Below, piece by piece: positions 47,621 to 59,076 of a stretch of DNA of 64,000 bases. Position 1 is the first letter of the stretch, and each line of letters starts with the position of its first letter. Both the position numbers and the translations under genes were made by a program. The stretch is from Vitis vinifera (taxonomy: Eukaryota; Streptophyta; Magnoliopsida; Vitales; Vitaceae), in the NCBI RefSeq assembly GCF_030704535.1, contig NC_081810.1, forward strand, positions 434,501-498,500, in the 5' to 3' direction. The notes below the pieces were generated by a model that was not told the origin of the DNA, ran no database searches, and saw nothing but the letters and a program-made list of their open reading frames with translations.

Positions 47621-48017
47621 GTAACAGATCCAATTAACTTCATTAATTTAAGAGTGCTTGATCGTTTAGTTACTACTTACTAACTTTAACCTTCATCAAT
47701 GGTAAGCAACATCTACAAAAGTTAAAAGTTAAAAACAACTTTATTATAACTCCTCAAGTAACCATATTTCATGGTACTTATCACTCCTGATATAAACATT
47801 CTTAATGAACCACACACTATCAGTCTTAACAACCACTCATGATACTTTAGTTTGGATTATAAATCTTATAGCTTTGGGGTAATAAGAAATACTTGGCATA
47901 CTCTTAACCAAGAAGCATTGAATTACAATTATACCTGATATAACACAACTATAAAGTGTATAAATAGTTTAGTAGCAATTATATATAACATTTACCATCT
48001 TTAAATATAATTATCGG

Positions 48018-48231
48018 ACAACAACATACAAGGTGAAATCCGTTGGGTTTGCTAATCTCAGCGATTTGTTTGGCCTATATATGACAGGGAATAACTTCAG
48101 TGGATCTATTCCTCCTCAGCTCTTTCAGTTACCACTTCTTCAGGATCTCTCTTTGGATTATAATTCTCTTAGTGGAAAAGTCCCTAAAGAAATTGGAAAC
48201 CTTTCCAAGTTGCAGCGGTTATCTCTCTCAG
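48018..48231 (+). pseudogene. RLP-e array exon, unit 3
   Basis: As unit 1: TTATCGG at the acceptor, 214 bp, and the same stop in the entering frame. It is identical to unit 1 over most of its length (KEIGNLSKLQRLSLSG). Confidence 0.8.
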
Positions 48232-48631
48232 GTAACAGATCCAATTAACTTCATTAATTTAAGAGTACTGCTTGATCGTTTAGTTACTACTTACTAACTT
48301 TAACCTTCATCAATGGTAAGCAACATCTACGAAAGTTAAAAGTTAAAAACAACTTTATTATAACTGCTCAAGTAACCATATTTCATGGTACTTATCACTC
48401 CTGATATAAACATTCTTAATGAACCACACACTATCAGTCTTAACAACCACTTATGATACTTTAGTTTGGATTATAAATCTTATAGCTTTGGGGTAATAAG
48501 AAATACTTGGCATACTCTTAACCAAGAAGCATTGAATTACAATTATACCTGATATAACACAACTATAAAGTGTATAAATAGTTTAGTAGCAATTATATAT
48601 AACATTTACCATCTTTAAATATAATTATCGG

Positions 48632-48845
48632 ACAACAACATACAAGGTGAAATCCGTTGGGTTTGCTAATCTCAGCGATTTGTTTGGCCTATATATGACA
48701 GGGAATAACTTCAGTGGATCTATTCCTCCTCAGCTCTTTCAGTTACCACTTCTTCAGGATCTCTCTTTGGATTATAATTCTCTTAGTGGAAAAGTCCCTA
48801 AAGAAATTGGAAACCTCTCCAAGTTGCAGCAGTTATCTCTCTCAG
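48632..48845 (+). pseudogene. RLP-e array exon, unit 4
   Basis: As unit 3 with minor changes (KLQQLSLSG). Acceptor TTATCGG. Its intron starts normally at 48846 but is interrupted at 49017 by the CACTA element and resumes at 61805. Confidence 0.8.
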
Positions 48846-49016
48846 GTAACAGATCCAATTAACTTCATTAATTTAAGAGTACTGCTTGATCGTTTAGTTA
48901 CTACTTACTAACTTTAACCTTCATCAATGGTAAGCAACATCTACGAAAGTTAAAAGTTAAAAACAACTTTATTATAACTCCTCAAGTAACCATATTTCAT
49001 GGTACTTATCACTCCT

Positions 49017-49320
49017 CACTACAAGGAAAAAGATATATGGTGTCATTTATAACGAGTCACCATATACATAAGGTGTCATTACAGCATAGCGTCACCTTCT
49101 CCACTGACACCATAGAGGGTACCAATTGGTGACGTATTTGGAAGTGACACCAAAGTAGATAAATGGTGACCCATTCGGAAGTGACACCATATATTTCTAG
49201 TGATGATAGGGTGTCGCATTAAATGCATCATCTTTGAGTTATGATGTCATATTAAATGCATCACCTTTGAGTAATGGTGTCACATCATTGTAAATTATTG
49301 TGGAAGATATGATTGCTTTT
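49017..49320. repeat. Left terminal and subterminal repeats of the CACTA element
   Basis: A dozen or so variants of GGTGTCA/TGACACC, GGTGACG and GTGACCC within 300 bp. Such motif clusters bind the CACTA-encoded accessory protein in known elements. Confidence 0.8.
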
Positions 49321-49974
49321 AGTTATAGATTTTTGTAATGCTTATGAATTAATAAGTAAGATTAACCTGTTTATATTCTGTCCATAAATATAACAATCAT
49401 ATTATATTTAACTCATTTTTCTGTAATGTTTCTGGAATAACTCATAATACATTGATCATCTAATAATATTTGTATATCAAATGTTCACAAAAAGATAGTA
49501 CATCCACCAAATCAAACCCATCAAAACTAAAAAAAGAAGAGTGAATACATACCAAAACATGATTTACAAATGTTAAAGATCCCAAGATTCATGTATACCT
49601 CCATTTCATAAGCATAAAACCGGCTAACTATAAAATGACATAAAAGTCCCATCTAAAAATCTAAATTTCTCAGTACTAATTAAAGTAACATTTATGTCCT
49701 ACAACGTATGACATAAGAGTTGCATTTAAAAACCCAAAATCTTGTTGCCTTCTTCTTTCTTTTTATTCTCCATTCCACCATCCCAAAAGTGTATACCTGC
49801 ATTACATAGTTTAATGAGTTTTATAGATTTGTATTGAAGAAAATAAACATGGATCGATGTTATCATAAATGAACAAATCTAAGAACTATTTTTTTTTTTC
49901 AAATAGAAACATTATTCAAAGAGTACCTATGGAAAAATTCATGTAGTAGCTAAAGGACTCACCATGCATGGTGA

Positions 49975-52900
49975 TCATGATGCATCAACATGATTCATGA
50001 TTAGTTGTAGCACAAAAGTAGCCCATTCTCCTCTAATTTCATCGAACTCTACTTGAGAATATGTTTTTTTACCACCAAACTGAAATCAAATAAGAAAATA
50101 ACATTAAAATGCATAACATTTGGAAGCCTAAAACTATGTACAATTCATTAAATTTGTAATACCTTTGAAGCAATAATTGTAGGATAAAAAATTATCTCTT
50201 TTATGAATCTCATAACAAAGTAGCCACATTCGAACCCTCCTTCTTGCCTTGGACACTAATCGATCAATTATAAAATAACATTAGTACTCATATATATAAA
50301 TGGTGCAAATGCATAAGCTAATGTGTAAAGAAAATTTTTTGGATGTCACCTGCACTAGTTGCCAAGATGGCTCCCTCTTAGATGTTTTCTTTGCAGATAT
50401 TCGAAGAGCCCTATGTAAATAAGTTCAATGGGTACATTTTTAAAATAGGTAAATGTTATATGTTTTAACATATATATAGATAATAAAAAAAATGTGTTTG
50501 AGATGAATGTATTTTAAAAAAATAATAATAATATAGGAAGAACTTACATGTTTACGATATCCTTTAAGTCCTCACATGGTTTGTGATGCATAGGGTCAAG
50601 ATAGTGGACTATCATTTTCCTTGGCTCAATCACTACCAAGACCCAATGAAAGCTAAAACATTAAAAACAAAAGTAGCATATAATTAGAAATATAAATCAA
50701 TCATAAAACCTCAAATTAAAGTATAATATTTGTCACTTACTCGGGGTTGTAGGGTATGAAAACATATTTAGCATCTTGGCACTCCATTAAGCGTTTTGAC
50801 AACAATTGTGCTCTTTTCTCTGTTTGAGGAGTACTAAGGCCTGCTCGTGATATTGTAAAAGGATTAACAAATATAAATTGTGATTCCTTTTTGGCAATAT
50901 GTACTTGATCATGCATGTGCCTATTATTGTATCAAAACACCAAAAGAAAATTATCATTAGTCATATCCAATCTTGTTCAACATGGGCAACTCATTAAAAA
51001 AATAAAAACAAATGAAAATAAAAGGTGCACACCATAAATAGAAGGAGATGCAGTTTGATGACACCTCCAAAGATGAAATAATGTATTCACAATCCTCTCT
51101 AGATATATATGTTTGAAATTCGACACCGAATAGTGAAATGGGGAGCTGTATTGGGTATGTCTTGTCATTACCAAGGCAACCATCCACAAATTTCTGAAAA
51201 TTTTTAATGACCGAATGATTTTGAGGCTTAGATTTTCGAATAATTGGTGTCTTCACTATCTTCTTCTTTCCTTTATCCAACACCTATGAAAAAGGAAGGA
51301 ATGTTAGATATATATACTCTTAAACAATAAAATACCAAGTTACAATCAAATTTACTATAGGCATAAAATGACATACCTGGGGATGTTCAGTTTCAAGTAT
51401 GACAAGGCTTGTTGGCCAGTCAAGCTCAAAGCCAATAGCATCCCCAACATTGATAATCTCATATGGATTTGGAAATGGGAGTCTAGCATCTGGCTTGTGT
51501 GCAACATTTATTACAACCAACCTATTTGATCCTTTTTCTTCTATTAGTGTACCAGTTGCAACAACATTTCCTTTTCTTTCCACTGCTAATTTGCATTTAA
51601 TTACCTTCAATACAACAAATAATATCATTTACATAGGCTTTATATCACTTATATTAATCTTGTATTATTAGTAAGTAAATGCATACCTTGTGTTTCAGTG
51701 GTGGTTCTGGTGGTTGGGGCTCTTCTATCATTTTAAACATTGGTTTTTCTGCTACAACTGGTTGTAAAACAAGTTGTTGTCTCATGTTATTACTACCCAT
51801 ATCAGAATGGGGTGTGGGGGGAGACATAACTTGTCTTGTTGCAGCATCTTCCATCTCCTTTCGTACCATTTCCCATATTTCTTCTTTGATTTTTTTCATG
51901 TCATCAGATGGTTGATGAAAGTATGAGCTAGGCCTAACCAAACGGTCTTGACCTACCACACGTCCTGGATGATCAGGCTTACCCAATGCTTGACCTAATA
52001 TGTCATTTGGACCAGGTGGAGGTAGTCCAGTCTCCTTAGCATTTTCTAGTAATTCATCCTACAACAAAACATATATTAGTAATAATTTGATGAAGATGAT
52101 TTACATATCAATCAAAGACAACCAATTCAAGGTAGCTAGAAAATGAATTGTTTTAATACAAAGGATAATAGACAAATTGGTGTATAACATAAATATGTTT
52201 TGTTCTAAAAGGCATAAATATGCTAACTTACTATCATGTTAATCACTGGCTCTGTAATCTTATTAAACTTTCCTTTCTTCTCACGTGCTTTCTTCCATAA
52301 AACACTTCTATCAACCCTACCAATACTCCCTTCTGCTTGTAGCTATAAAAATTTTAACAATAAAACTCATTAGTTCAATATGATCAAGTTAATAAATGAC
52401 ATTTAAAAATTGGAATAATTTTCCTATAAACAAAATATATACTCCATTTTTTTACAAAAATTTTTACTTACTATATCTTGCTCAAAACGTGCATATCCTT
52501 TTCTTCCAAGATAATGATTGTAAATGTGTTTATCTCTTCTCGCTTTCTGAACCTTGCGATATTCCTAAAAAATATAGACACAAAATTAGTACATGGTGAA
52601 ACTATGTAAATGTAAAAATTGAAGATGTATTAAAAATAATGCTTAACATTAAAGTGTTCAGAAAGTCTATCTTTAACAAACTGTCTCCAATGATCCTCTT
52701 GTATGAATGGGTAGATAGGAGGTGGCTTTTTCAGCTTTTCTGGGTCATTCTTGAAAGGTAATATATATTTCTTTGTCAACTTGTACTTAAATGTTCGAAA
52801 CCTGATGCCCATTAGTAGGAAACAATTCCTCTTGGAATTTTGATTCACATTAAAGCTTGTCTACAAAATAGCAACCCATGTTAGCTCATGTTAATGAATG

Positions 52901-53194
52901 CATACAATAATTATATATGAAAGCTATAGATAGACTTACCATGATCAAATCCCATAACTTCTCCTTAGTCTCTTTAGGGACTTTCCTCCAACTCTCAACA
53001 ATTATTGGCACATGGGTTCTAGTTATTGTACCAAGATAACTACTTAGTTCAACTGAATTTTCCCCAATGTGACTACCAAGGCTATTGTATTCAATCTTGA
53101 GCTTTATCCCTTTACTTCGATTTTTTGCAATCTCTGGTTTCAATGTACTACCTCTATGCTTTACTTTTGGCATTTCCTCTTCTTCTGGATCCAT
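49975..53194 (-). CDS. CACTA-encoded Transposase_24-like protein with C-terminal Ulp1 cysteine protease
   Basis: Twelve exons on the minus strand: 53194-52940, 52860-52648, 52564-52472, 52342-52232, 52058-51687, 51604-51377, 51283-51033, 50920-50741, 50652-50548, 50410-50350, 50255-50163 and 50079-49975. All introns are GT-AG and the sum is 2067 bp, 688 aa without a stop. The N-terminal part (exons 1-5) resembles the plant Transposase_24 (Ptta/En/Spm) family: WRKVPKETKEKLWDLI, EDHWRQFVKDRLS, HYLGRKGYARFEQD. Exons 8-12 form an Ulp1/C48 peptidase: His in DFHWVLVVI, Asp in HYLDPM, Gln in CPRQEGG and Cys in FECGYFVMRF, all in the right order. Ulp1 enzymes cleave SUMO. The role in transposition is unknown; it may counter SUMO-dependent silencing (inference). 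Confidence 0.85.
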
Positions 53195-53743
53195 ATTTGT
53201 GTGGAAGATATCAAGTAAATGTGCAAACTAGTACTTCACCAACAAACCTGTAAAATGACTCAAAAGCAAGATTAGTATATCCTTGCATATATTTCCTATA
53301 ATTAAATTGGTCATTCACAAATATAGTTTTTGAAATTTTATTTCAAAGTTTGTCTTGTTTTTTGATTTCTTATCAATAATGAAGAATTTATTTGTGAGGA
53401 TAATAATAAAATAAATTAGTGCATATATAGTTTCAATTATTATTTATAGTTTTAATGAAAAAGAAATTTAGGAATGAGAGTTTCAAGTTATGTGAGCATA
53501 AAATCAAAACATGATAATAAAAAATAATATAAATCTAGTTCCATGGACAACAAAAAAGATAGTTAAATGAAGATTGAAGTGGTACCTTTGAATAACATAT
53601 GTTTATGATGCATGAAATCAATTTAGGATGATCAATATATATATATTATGAGCAATATATAGAAGCTAAGCTAATGTGCAACTCATGAAAACTAATAAGT
53701 GAAATGCCTTATTATATCTCATGTCAAGGGTACAATATATTAT
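53195..53743 (-). other. Spacer between the two CACTA genes
   Basis: AT-rich and non-coding. It holds the 3' end of the transposase gene and the promoter of the Ulp1-fusion gene, or they may be parts of one transcript. No TATA box can be fixed. Confidence 0.45.
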
Positions 53744-56700
53744 TTAATTATTTTCAATCCATATGCCCTCACAGTCTTCTCTCATGTATATTGCATCTGA
53801 TTCATCCATAACGTCAAATGATTCAACTTCTGGCATTGAACTTATAAAGGGGTGATGTTCCATGCAATTATCGGTGAAGTCATCCAGTCCTTCCATGTTG
53901 TTGAAATCTTTTGGAGGAATTGAGAGAACTATTGACCATTTGGGATCAAGTTGGTCTTCAACATAGAAGACTTGCTTGGCTTGTGATGCTAAAATAAATG
54001 GATCCGATTTATGACCAATTTTGGAGAAGTCAACTAATGTGAACCCAAGTTCATCCACTTTTATACCATTCTTGTTGTCAACCCAATCACACTTGAAAAT
54101 TGGAATTTTGAACATGTTGTAATCAAGATCCCATATCTCATTAATGACCCCATAAAAGCAAAGTTCACCAAAAACTGGGTTCTTATCCTTAGAACTGGCA
54201 ATTTGCATAGTCCCTGCTAAAATGCTAACACCACTATTTTGGGTGACGCATGTCATATCACGTTCCTTAGTATGGTAACGACACCCATTAATGATGTATC
54301 CAGGATATTTAACCACCTGGTGAGTAGGGCCATGTGCTAACCACCTAAGCGTGTTGGAAATATCTTGCCCGTTATGGATAGCCTCTTCAACCTGTGTGTA
54401 GTCAAAACATAATTGGAAACTTGTGATGTTTTCAACATATTAAAATAATTTCTGAAAACTAAGAGATTACCTTTCCTTTAAGCCAATACGTAAAACAACG
54501 CATATGTTCTTCTTGCAACCAAATTTGTCTCTTAGATTGTCGAGGGTATTGAGACTTCAACCAATTCATATGTTCCCTATAACGTTATAGACAAGGAATG
54601 CAAACTTAGGATTTCATCATTATGTTATGAAATTATAAAAAAATAAAGGCATATTTTTCTTACTCAATGTATGGTTGGACAATAGTTGTATTCTCTAACA
54701 CATAATGATGTGCTTGTAACCACGATTTATGATCAATGTTGGTTGAACGACCACCAATTATAGGTCTACCAAATTTGTTGTCATAATTGCTACTTTTTGG
54801 AATTCCAATTGCATGAGTCCCTGATAAATATTCAGTACAAAATTCGACAGCTTCCTCTGCTAAATAGCACTCAGCAATGCATCCTTCAGGCCGATTATGA
54901 TTGCGAACATATCCTTTAAGAACTTTCATATACCTCTCAAATGGGTACATCCACCTAAAGTAAACTGGACCACATAGTCGCACCTCCCTTATCAAATGCA
55001 CTGTTAGATGAAGCATAATATCAAAAAATGAAGGTGGAAAATACTTTTCAAGTAAGCACAACGTGACCACTAACTCATTATGTACTTCATTCAATTTTGG
55101 CACATCAACCACTTTTGTACATAATTTATTGAAGAAGATACACAATCTTGATATAGTATATCTCACATGCTTTGGCAAAACAGAACGTAATGCAACTGGC
55201 AACAGTTGTTGCATAAGTGCATGGTAGTCATGAGATTTTAGACCAAACAACTTCAATTCCTCTAAGGAGACAAGATTTCTAAAATTTGAGCAATACCCCT
55301 CAGGGACCTTCAAATTAGACAACGTTTGACAAACTAATTTTTTCTCATTTCTAGATAGTGAAAAACATGCAGGGGGAAGGTAGGTCTTTTTCAAGTCAAC
55401 TCTTGGGAAAAGTTCAGACCTTAAACCCATTTCAACTAGGTCAAGTCGAGCATTAAGTCCATCCTTTGTTTTCCCAGGGATGTTAAACAAAGTACCAATA
55501 ATACTCTCACAGACATTCTTTTCGATGTGCATAACATCCAAGTTGTGACGGACATGAAGATATTTCCAATATTCTAACTCAAAAAGTATGGATTTTTTTT
55601 TCCAACAATTTATGTTCACATCAGATTCAAGAGATTTTATCTTCATTTTTCCCCAAGAAATAGGAATGAGATCAACTTTTTCAAGTATTTCTTCCCCACT
55701 CAAAATTTTAGGAGGAATCCTAAAATCTTGTTCACCATTGAATGCCTTCTTTTGTCTCCGATAGGGATGGTTACGTGGAAGAAATTGTCGATGACCCATA
55801 TATGAGTTTTTCCTGCCATGCTTTAATCTTTTGGAATATGTTCCTTCTCCACATATTGGACATGCATAATATCCTTTCACAGTGCAACCAGCTAAGTTTC
55901 CATATGCAGGAAAATCATTGATTGTCCATAAAAGGATGGCCTTTAAAGTAAAAACCTCACGCAAGTGTGCATCATAAGTCTCAACTCCTTTTTCCCACAA
56001 AGTTTTAAGGTCATCTACCAATGGACTCAAGTAAACATCTATATTTTTACCAGGTTGTCGTGGTCCTGAGATCAATAATGATAACATCATAAACTTCCTT
56101 TTCATGCACAACCAAGGAGGAAGGTTGTATATGACCAGTATAACAGGCCAACAACTATGTCTACTGCTCATAGACTTATGAGGATTTATACCATCTGTTG
56201 AGAGTGCTAGTCTAAGGTTTCGCGGTTCAGAAGCAAAATCAGGCCACATGTGGTCAACTAGTTTCCACGCTGAGGAGTCTGATGGGTGGCGTAGTTTACC
56301 ATCACATTCTTTATCCTTGGCATGCCACATAAGATGTTTAGCAGTTTCTGAAGATTGGAACATCCTTTTGAATCTAGGGATTGGTGGGAAATACCACAAA
56401 ACCTTTGCAGGAACCCCCTTCTTAATCTTCCCCCCTTCACTGTTTATCTTCCACCTTGACTTTCCACAAGTTGGGCATGCAATAGCATCCTTATACTGGT
56501 TTCTATACAAAATACAATCATTAGGACATGCATGAATTTTTTGATATTCCATACCAAGAGCACTGAAAGTCTTTTTGGCTTCATACATGGACAACGGCAT
56601 CTCATTATTCAATGGCAACATATCTCCAAGCAACTGAAGCAATTCTGAGAATCCTTTGTCAGACCAACCATAACGTGCTTTTAAGTTGTAAAGTTTTACC

Positions 56701-57131
56701 AATGCTGACAACTTTGTGTATTTCATGCATCCAGGATATAAAGGTTTTTCTGCATCTTCAAGTAACCTTCCAAACACTTGGGGATCATTCATACAATTAA
56801 CTTGTGCAGCATTAACCATATCTATTGTATCAGCAACATCATTATACTCGCATTTGTCATAACGTTGTTGTGAGACATTTGAAAATCCTCCACTGGGACC
56901 CTTTTCTCCATGCCAATACCATACTCGATAACTGATATCTATTCCATTAAAGAACAAATGCTCTCTAATGACTTGAGGAGTTTGACATAACAGATTTCCA
57001 CAACGTAAGCATGAGCATTTTATAGAGGTATGGTTGGTTGAATGTGCTAATGCGAAATTGATAAAGTTTTCAACTCCTTCATCATACTCAACTGACCTTC
57101 TATCTTTTGACATCCAATCTCGATTTTCCAT
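53744..57131 (-). CDS. CACTA transposase, TNP2/TNPD type
   Basis: Catalyses excision and insertion of the element. Exons on the minus strand: 57131-54664, 54576-54471 and 54391-53744 (GT-AG, 3222 bp, 1073 aa, no internal stop). Domains in order: the transposase-associated domain at the N-terminus (WMSKDRRSVEYDEGVENFI, then CPC-like Cys pairs CSCLRCGN); a zinc-binding region (CPNDCILYR, ACPTCGKSRW); the Transposase_21/TNP2 core (LALSTDGINPHKS, VIYNLPPWLCMKRKF, ISGPRQPGKNIDVYL); DUF4218 (PVHLIREV-like VHLIREVRLCGPVYFRWMYP, then ERYMKVLKGYVRN); and DUF4216 at the end (DLDYNMFKIPIFKCDWVD). The ATG at 57131 fits the family start MENRDWM. The DDE/D residues cannot be assigned by eye. Length and layout match intact plant TNP2 proteins. 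Confidence 0.92.
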
Positions 57132-58617
57132 TTCAATTAAAATAATGGAATATATATCCTATACAAGAGAATTGCAAAACTTGTTAATATTAAGAACAAA
57201 AAAATTTAAGTACATCTTTTTTCAACATAATATTGGATATATTTAAATAACTAAATGTATAAACTTAAATAGGCAAGAACAAAACTTAATATGCATTAGT
57301 ACACAACATAGTTGTCAAAAGTTTGTGAGATAATATACATCAGTATTATGCAATAAAACTTTGGAACAAAATAAAACACATAAGTATACAAAACATTTGT
57401 GAAAAGTTTGTCAAATAACATATGTTTAATTAAACAAGCTTCAAAAGCATAATATATAGAAAAAAAGTTTAAAATATATAAAGATTTAATTACCTTTACG
57501 AGGTAATTTTATCTTCCTTACAATTGATACTATATAAGAGTATGCAATAAATAAACATACACTTACACTTGTAATAACTTCTTTGATACTGACTTGTTTA
57601 CTCTTTGAACCTGTTATAAGAATAATAGATTATCAATATAAAATGTTACAGATTTAAATTATTCTTTTTTTATATACTAGAAATGACACATATCCATAAT
57701 CAACTATCAAGTCATATTTTCAATAATACATTGTAACTTTTCAACTAAATATTCATCTCCATTAAATTAAACTAATAATCTAAAAAAAATGCAATATTTC
57801 AAGTATGAATATGTGTATTTATATATATTACATGCTTCAAGTCATTCATATGACTTACAAATATATATTACATGTGTATCTATAAGCATATTCTTCTGTC
57901 ACCCATGCTAATCAATGTATTCCTTAATCCACTATATACATCAGACCCCCAAGAATCATATATATACCTTTTTTTTATTTAAAACAATTCTTGATAAATA
58001 GAAGCACTTAAATTATGTAAAAGTAGTTTAAATATGCTCCCCAGTAGTTTAAATATATATTACATGTGTATCTATAAGCATGGGTTTGGAATCCTTTTTC
58101 ATGATGATAGTGGAGGAAGTGGGAAGAATTTATGGTTGACTGTGTGCTTTGTGAGGGAATCTTGGAATCCGAAGCTTGCTCTTCCTTAAGGCTTTGCTAG
58201 GGAACTGATCTGGAGGGTCTAGAGGTGGAGATTTTTCCCCTTTTTTGGGTGGGTGAAGGTTGGGGTGGATTGATGGGAAAGGATATTTCAAAACCAATCA
58301 GAAATGGAGAGAATGTATTTTATTGTCTTACTTGTACCACAAACGACAAAAGAGGGGCTCAGAACCAAGTTTGGTTTGATGTTAGGCATGGGAAATGTCA
58401 TTCAAAGGATCATTTTTAGGTCTTCTTTAGCGTGGCAGTAGCCAGAGAAGTGGGGTTTTTTTGTGGTTCAGATGGAGGGAGAGGTCATTGAAACCTAAGG
58501 TTTCTTGCAAGGTTCTGTTGCTAGGAGCTTAAGCTGGTTATAGATTTCGTATCAAGCATTTTAGCAAAAGATTTTGGGATGGATAAGGAGGACAAGTAGG
58601 TCTGGAAGACTTTAAAA
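57132..58617. other. CACTA internal non-coding region, transposase leader side
   Basis: AT-rich leader or intron sequence for the transposase up to about 58070. The part from 58080 to 58600 has a different, GC-richer texture with scattered short open frames and looks like captured foreign sequence. No protein family is recognised in it. Confidence 0.4.
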
Positions 58618-59076
58618 AAGGCGTCCTCATCATTGGTTCTGGAAGTGCCACTCACAATCTGAGGGCCCTAGCTCAATCCCAATAGTGAATCGGTTGTGCC
58701 TTGGGCATATGATCAGTTTGATACCTGGTTGAAAGAAGCTCTCCTTGATGGAAGGTAATCATTCAATTACTATATATATACGCTATTCTTTGCCATAAAA
58801 TCAAGCAACATAAAATAGAGTTGCTCCTATGCATTGAAGCAGCGGCAGTCATTTGTTTTGTTTCATTTTCTGACATTTATATTTACATGTTCGTGTTTAA
58901 GATATGAAGACATAAATCACTATGAAGAGAAGGCACCGCATGCCAGAGAGGCCCACCCATGGCTGGAACACTTCTATCCATTGCATGTAGCCATGGGTTC
59001 CAAACTCATCCACCATAGCTGGAGCCTCGGTACTCTCTCTTATGCCTCTTACCAGTTCACAACAACAGCCACCTGA
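58618..59076 (+). pseudogene. Captured LigB/DODA-like extradiol dioxygenase fragment (two exons)
   Basis: Plant LigB-type class III extradiol ring-cleavage dioxygenase, the family of DOPA 4,5-dioxygenase. Exon 58618-58757 reads GVLIIGSGSATHNLRAL and then, after about 4 extra bases at 58669, a second frame with NSESVVPWAYDQFDTWLKEA and LLDG. A donor (GGAAG|GTAATC) and a 138-base intron follow. Exon 58896-59076 reads [49 protein letters not shown] and a stop. About 8-9 residues are missing after HVAMG. The fragment covers only the C-terminal third, lies opposite to the transposase, and keeps its intron, so it was captured from genomic DNA. The frame break and missing domain rule out enzyme activity. 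Confidence 0.85.

Larger units (their letters stand above)
46396..49016 (+). repeat. Tandem array of four LRR exon-intron units (about 612 bp each)
   Basis: After exon 1 and its intron, a 214-bp LRR exon and an intron of about 400 bp repeat head to tail. Exon starts are at 46793, 47407, 48018 and 48632, giving periods of 614, 611 and 614. A fifth exon of the same kind begins at 62037, beyond the CACTA element. The units are almost identical; unit 3 and unit 4 differ by only a few bases. Each exon encodes three LRRs and ends CTCTCAG|GTAACAGATCC. Gene conversion or unequal crossing-over is the likely cause. Confidence 0.92.

Noticed and set aside
46396-49016. CRISPR-like or satellite array
   Set aside because: The period of about 612 bp holds an LRR exon and intron homologous to the adjacent gene, so it is a gene-internal duplication.
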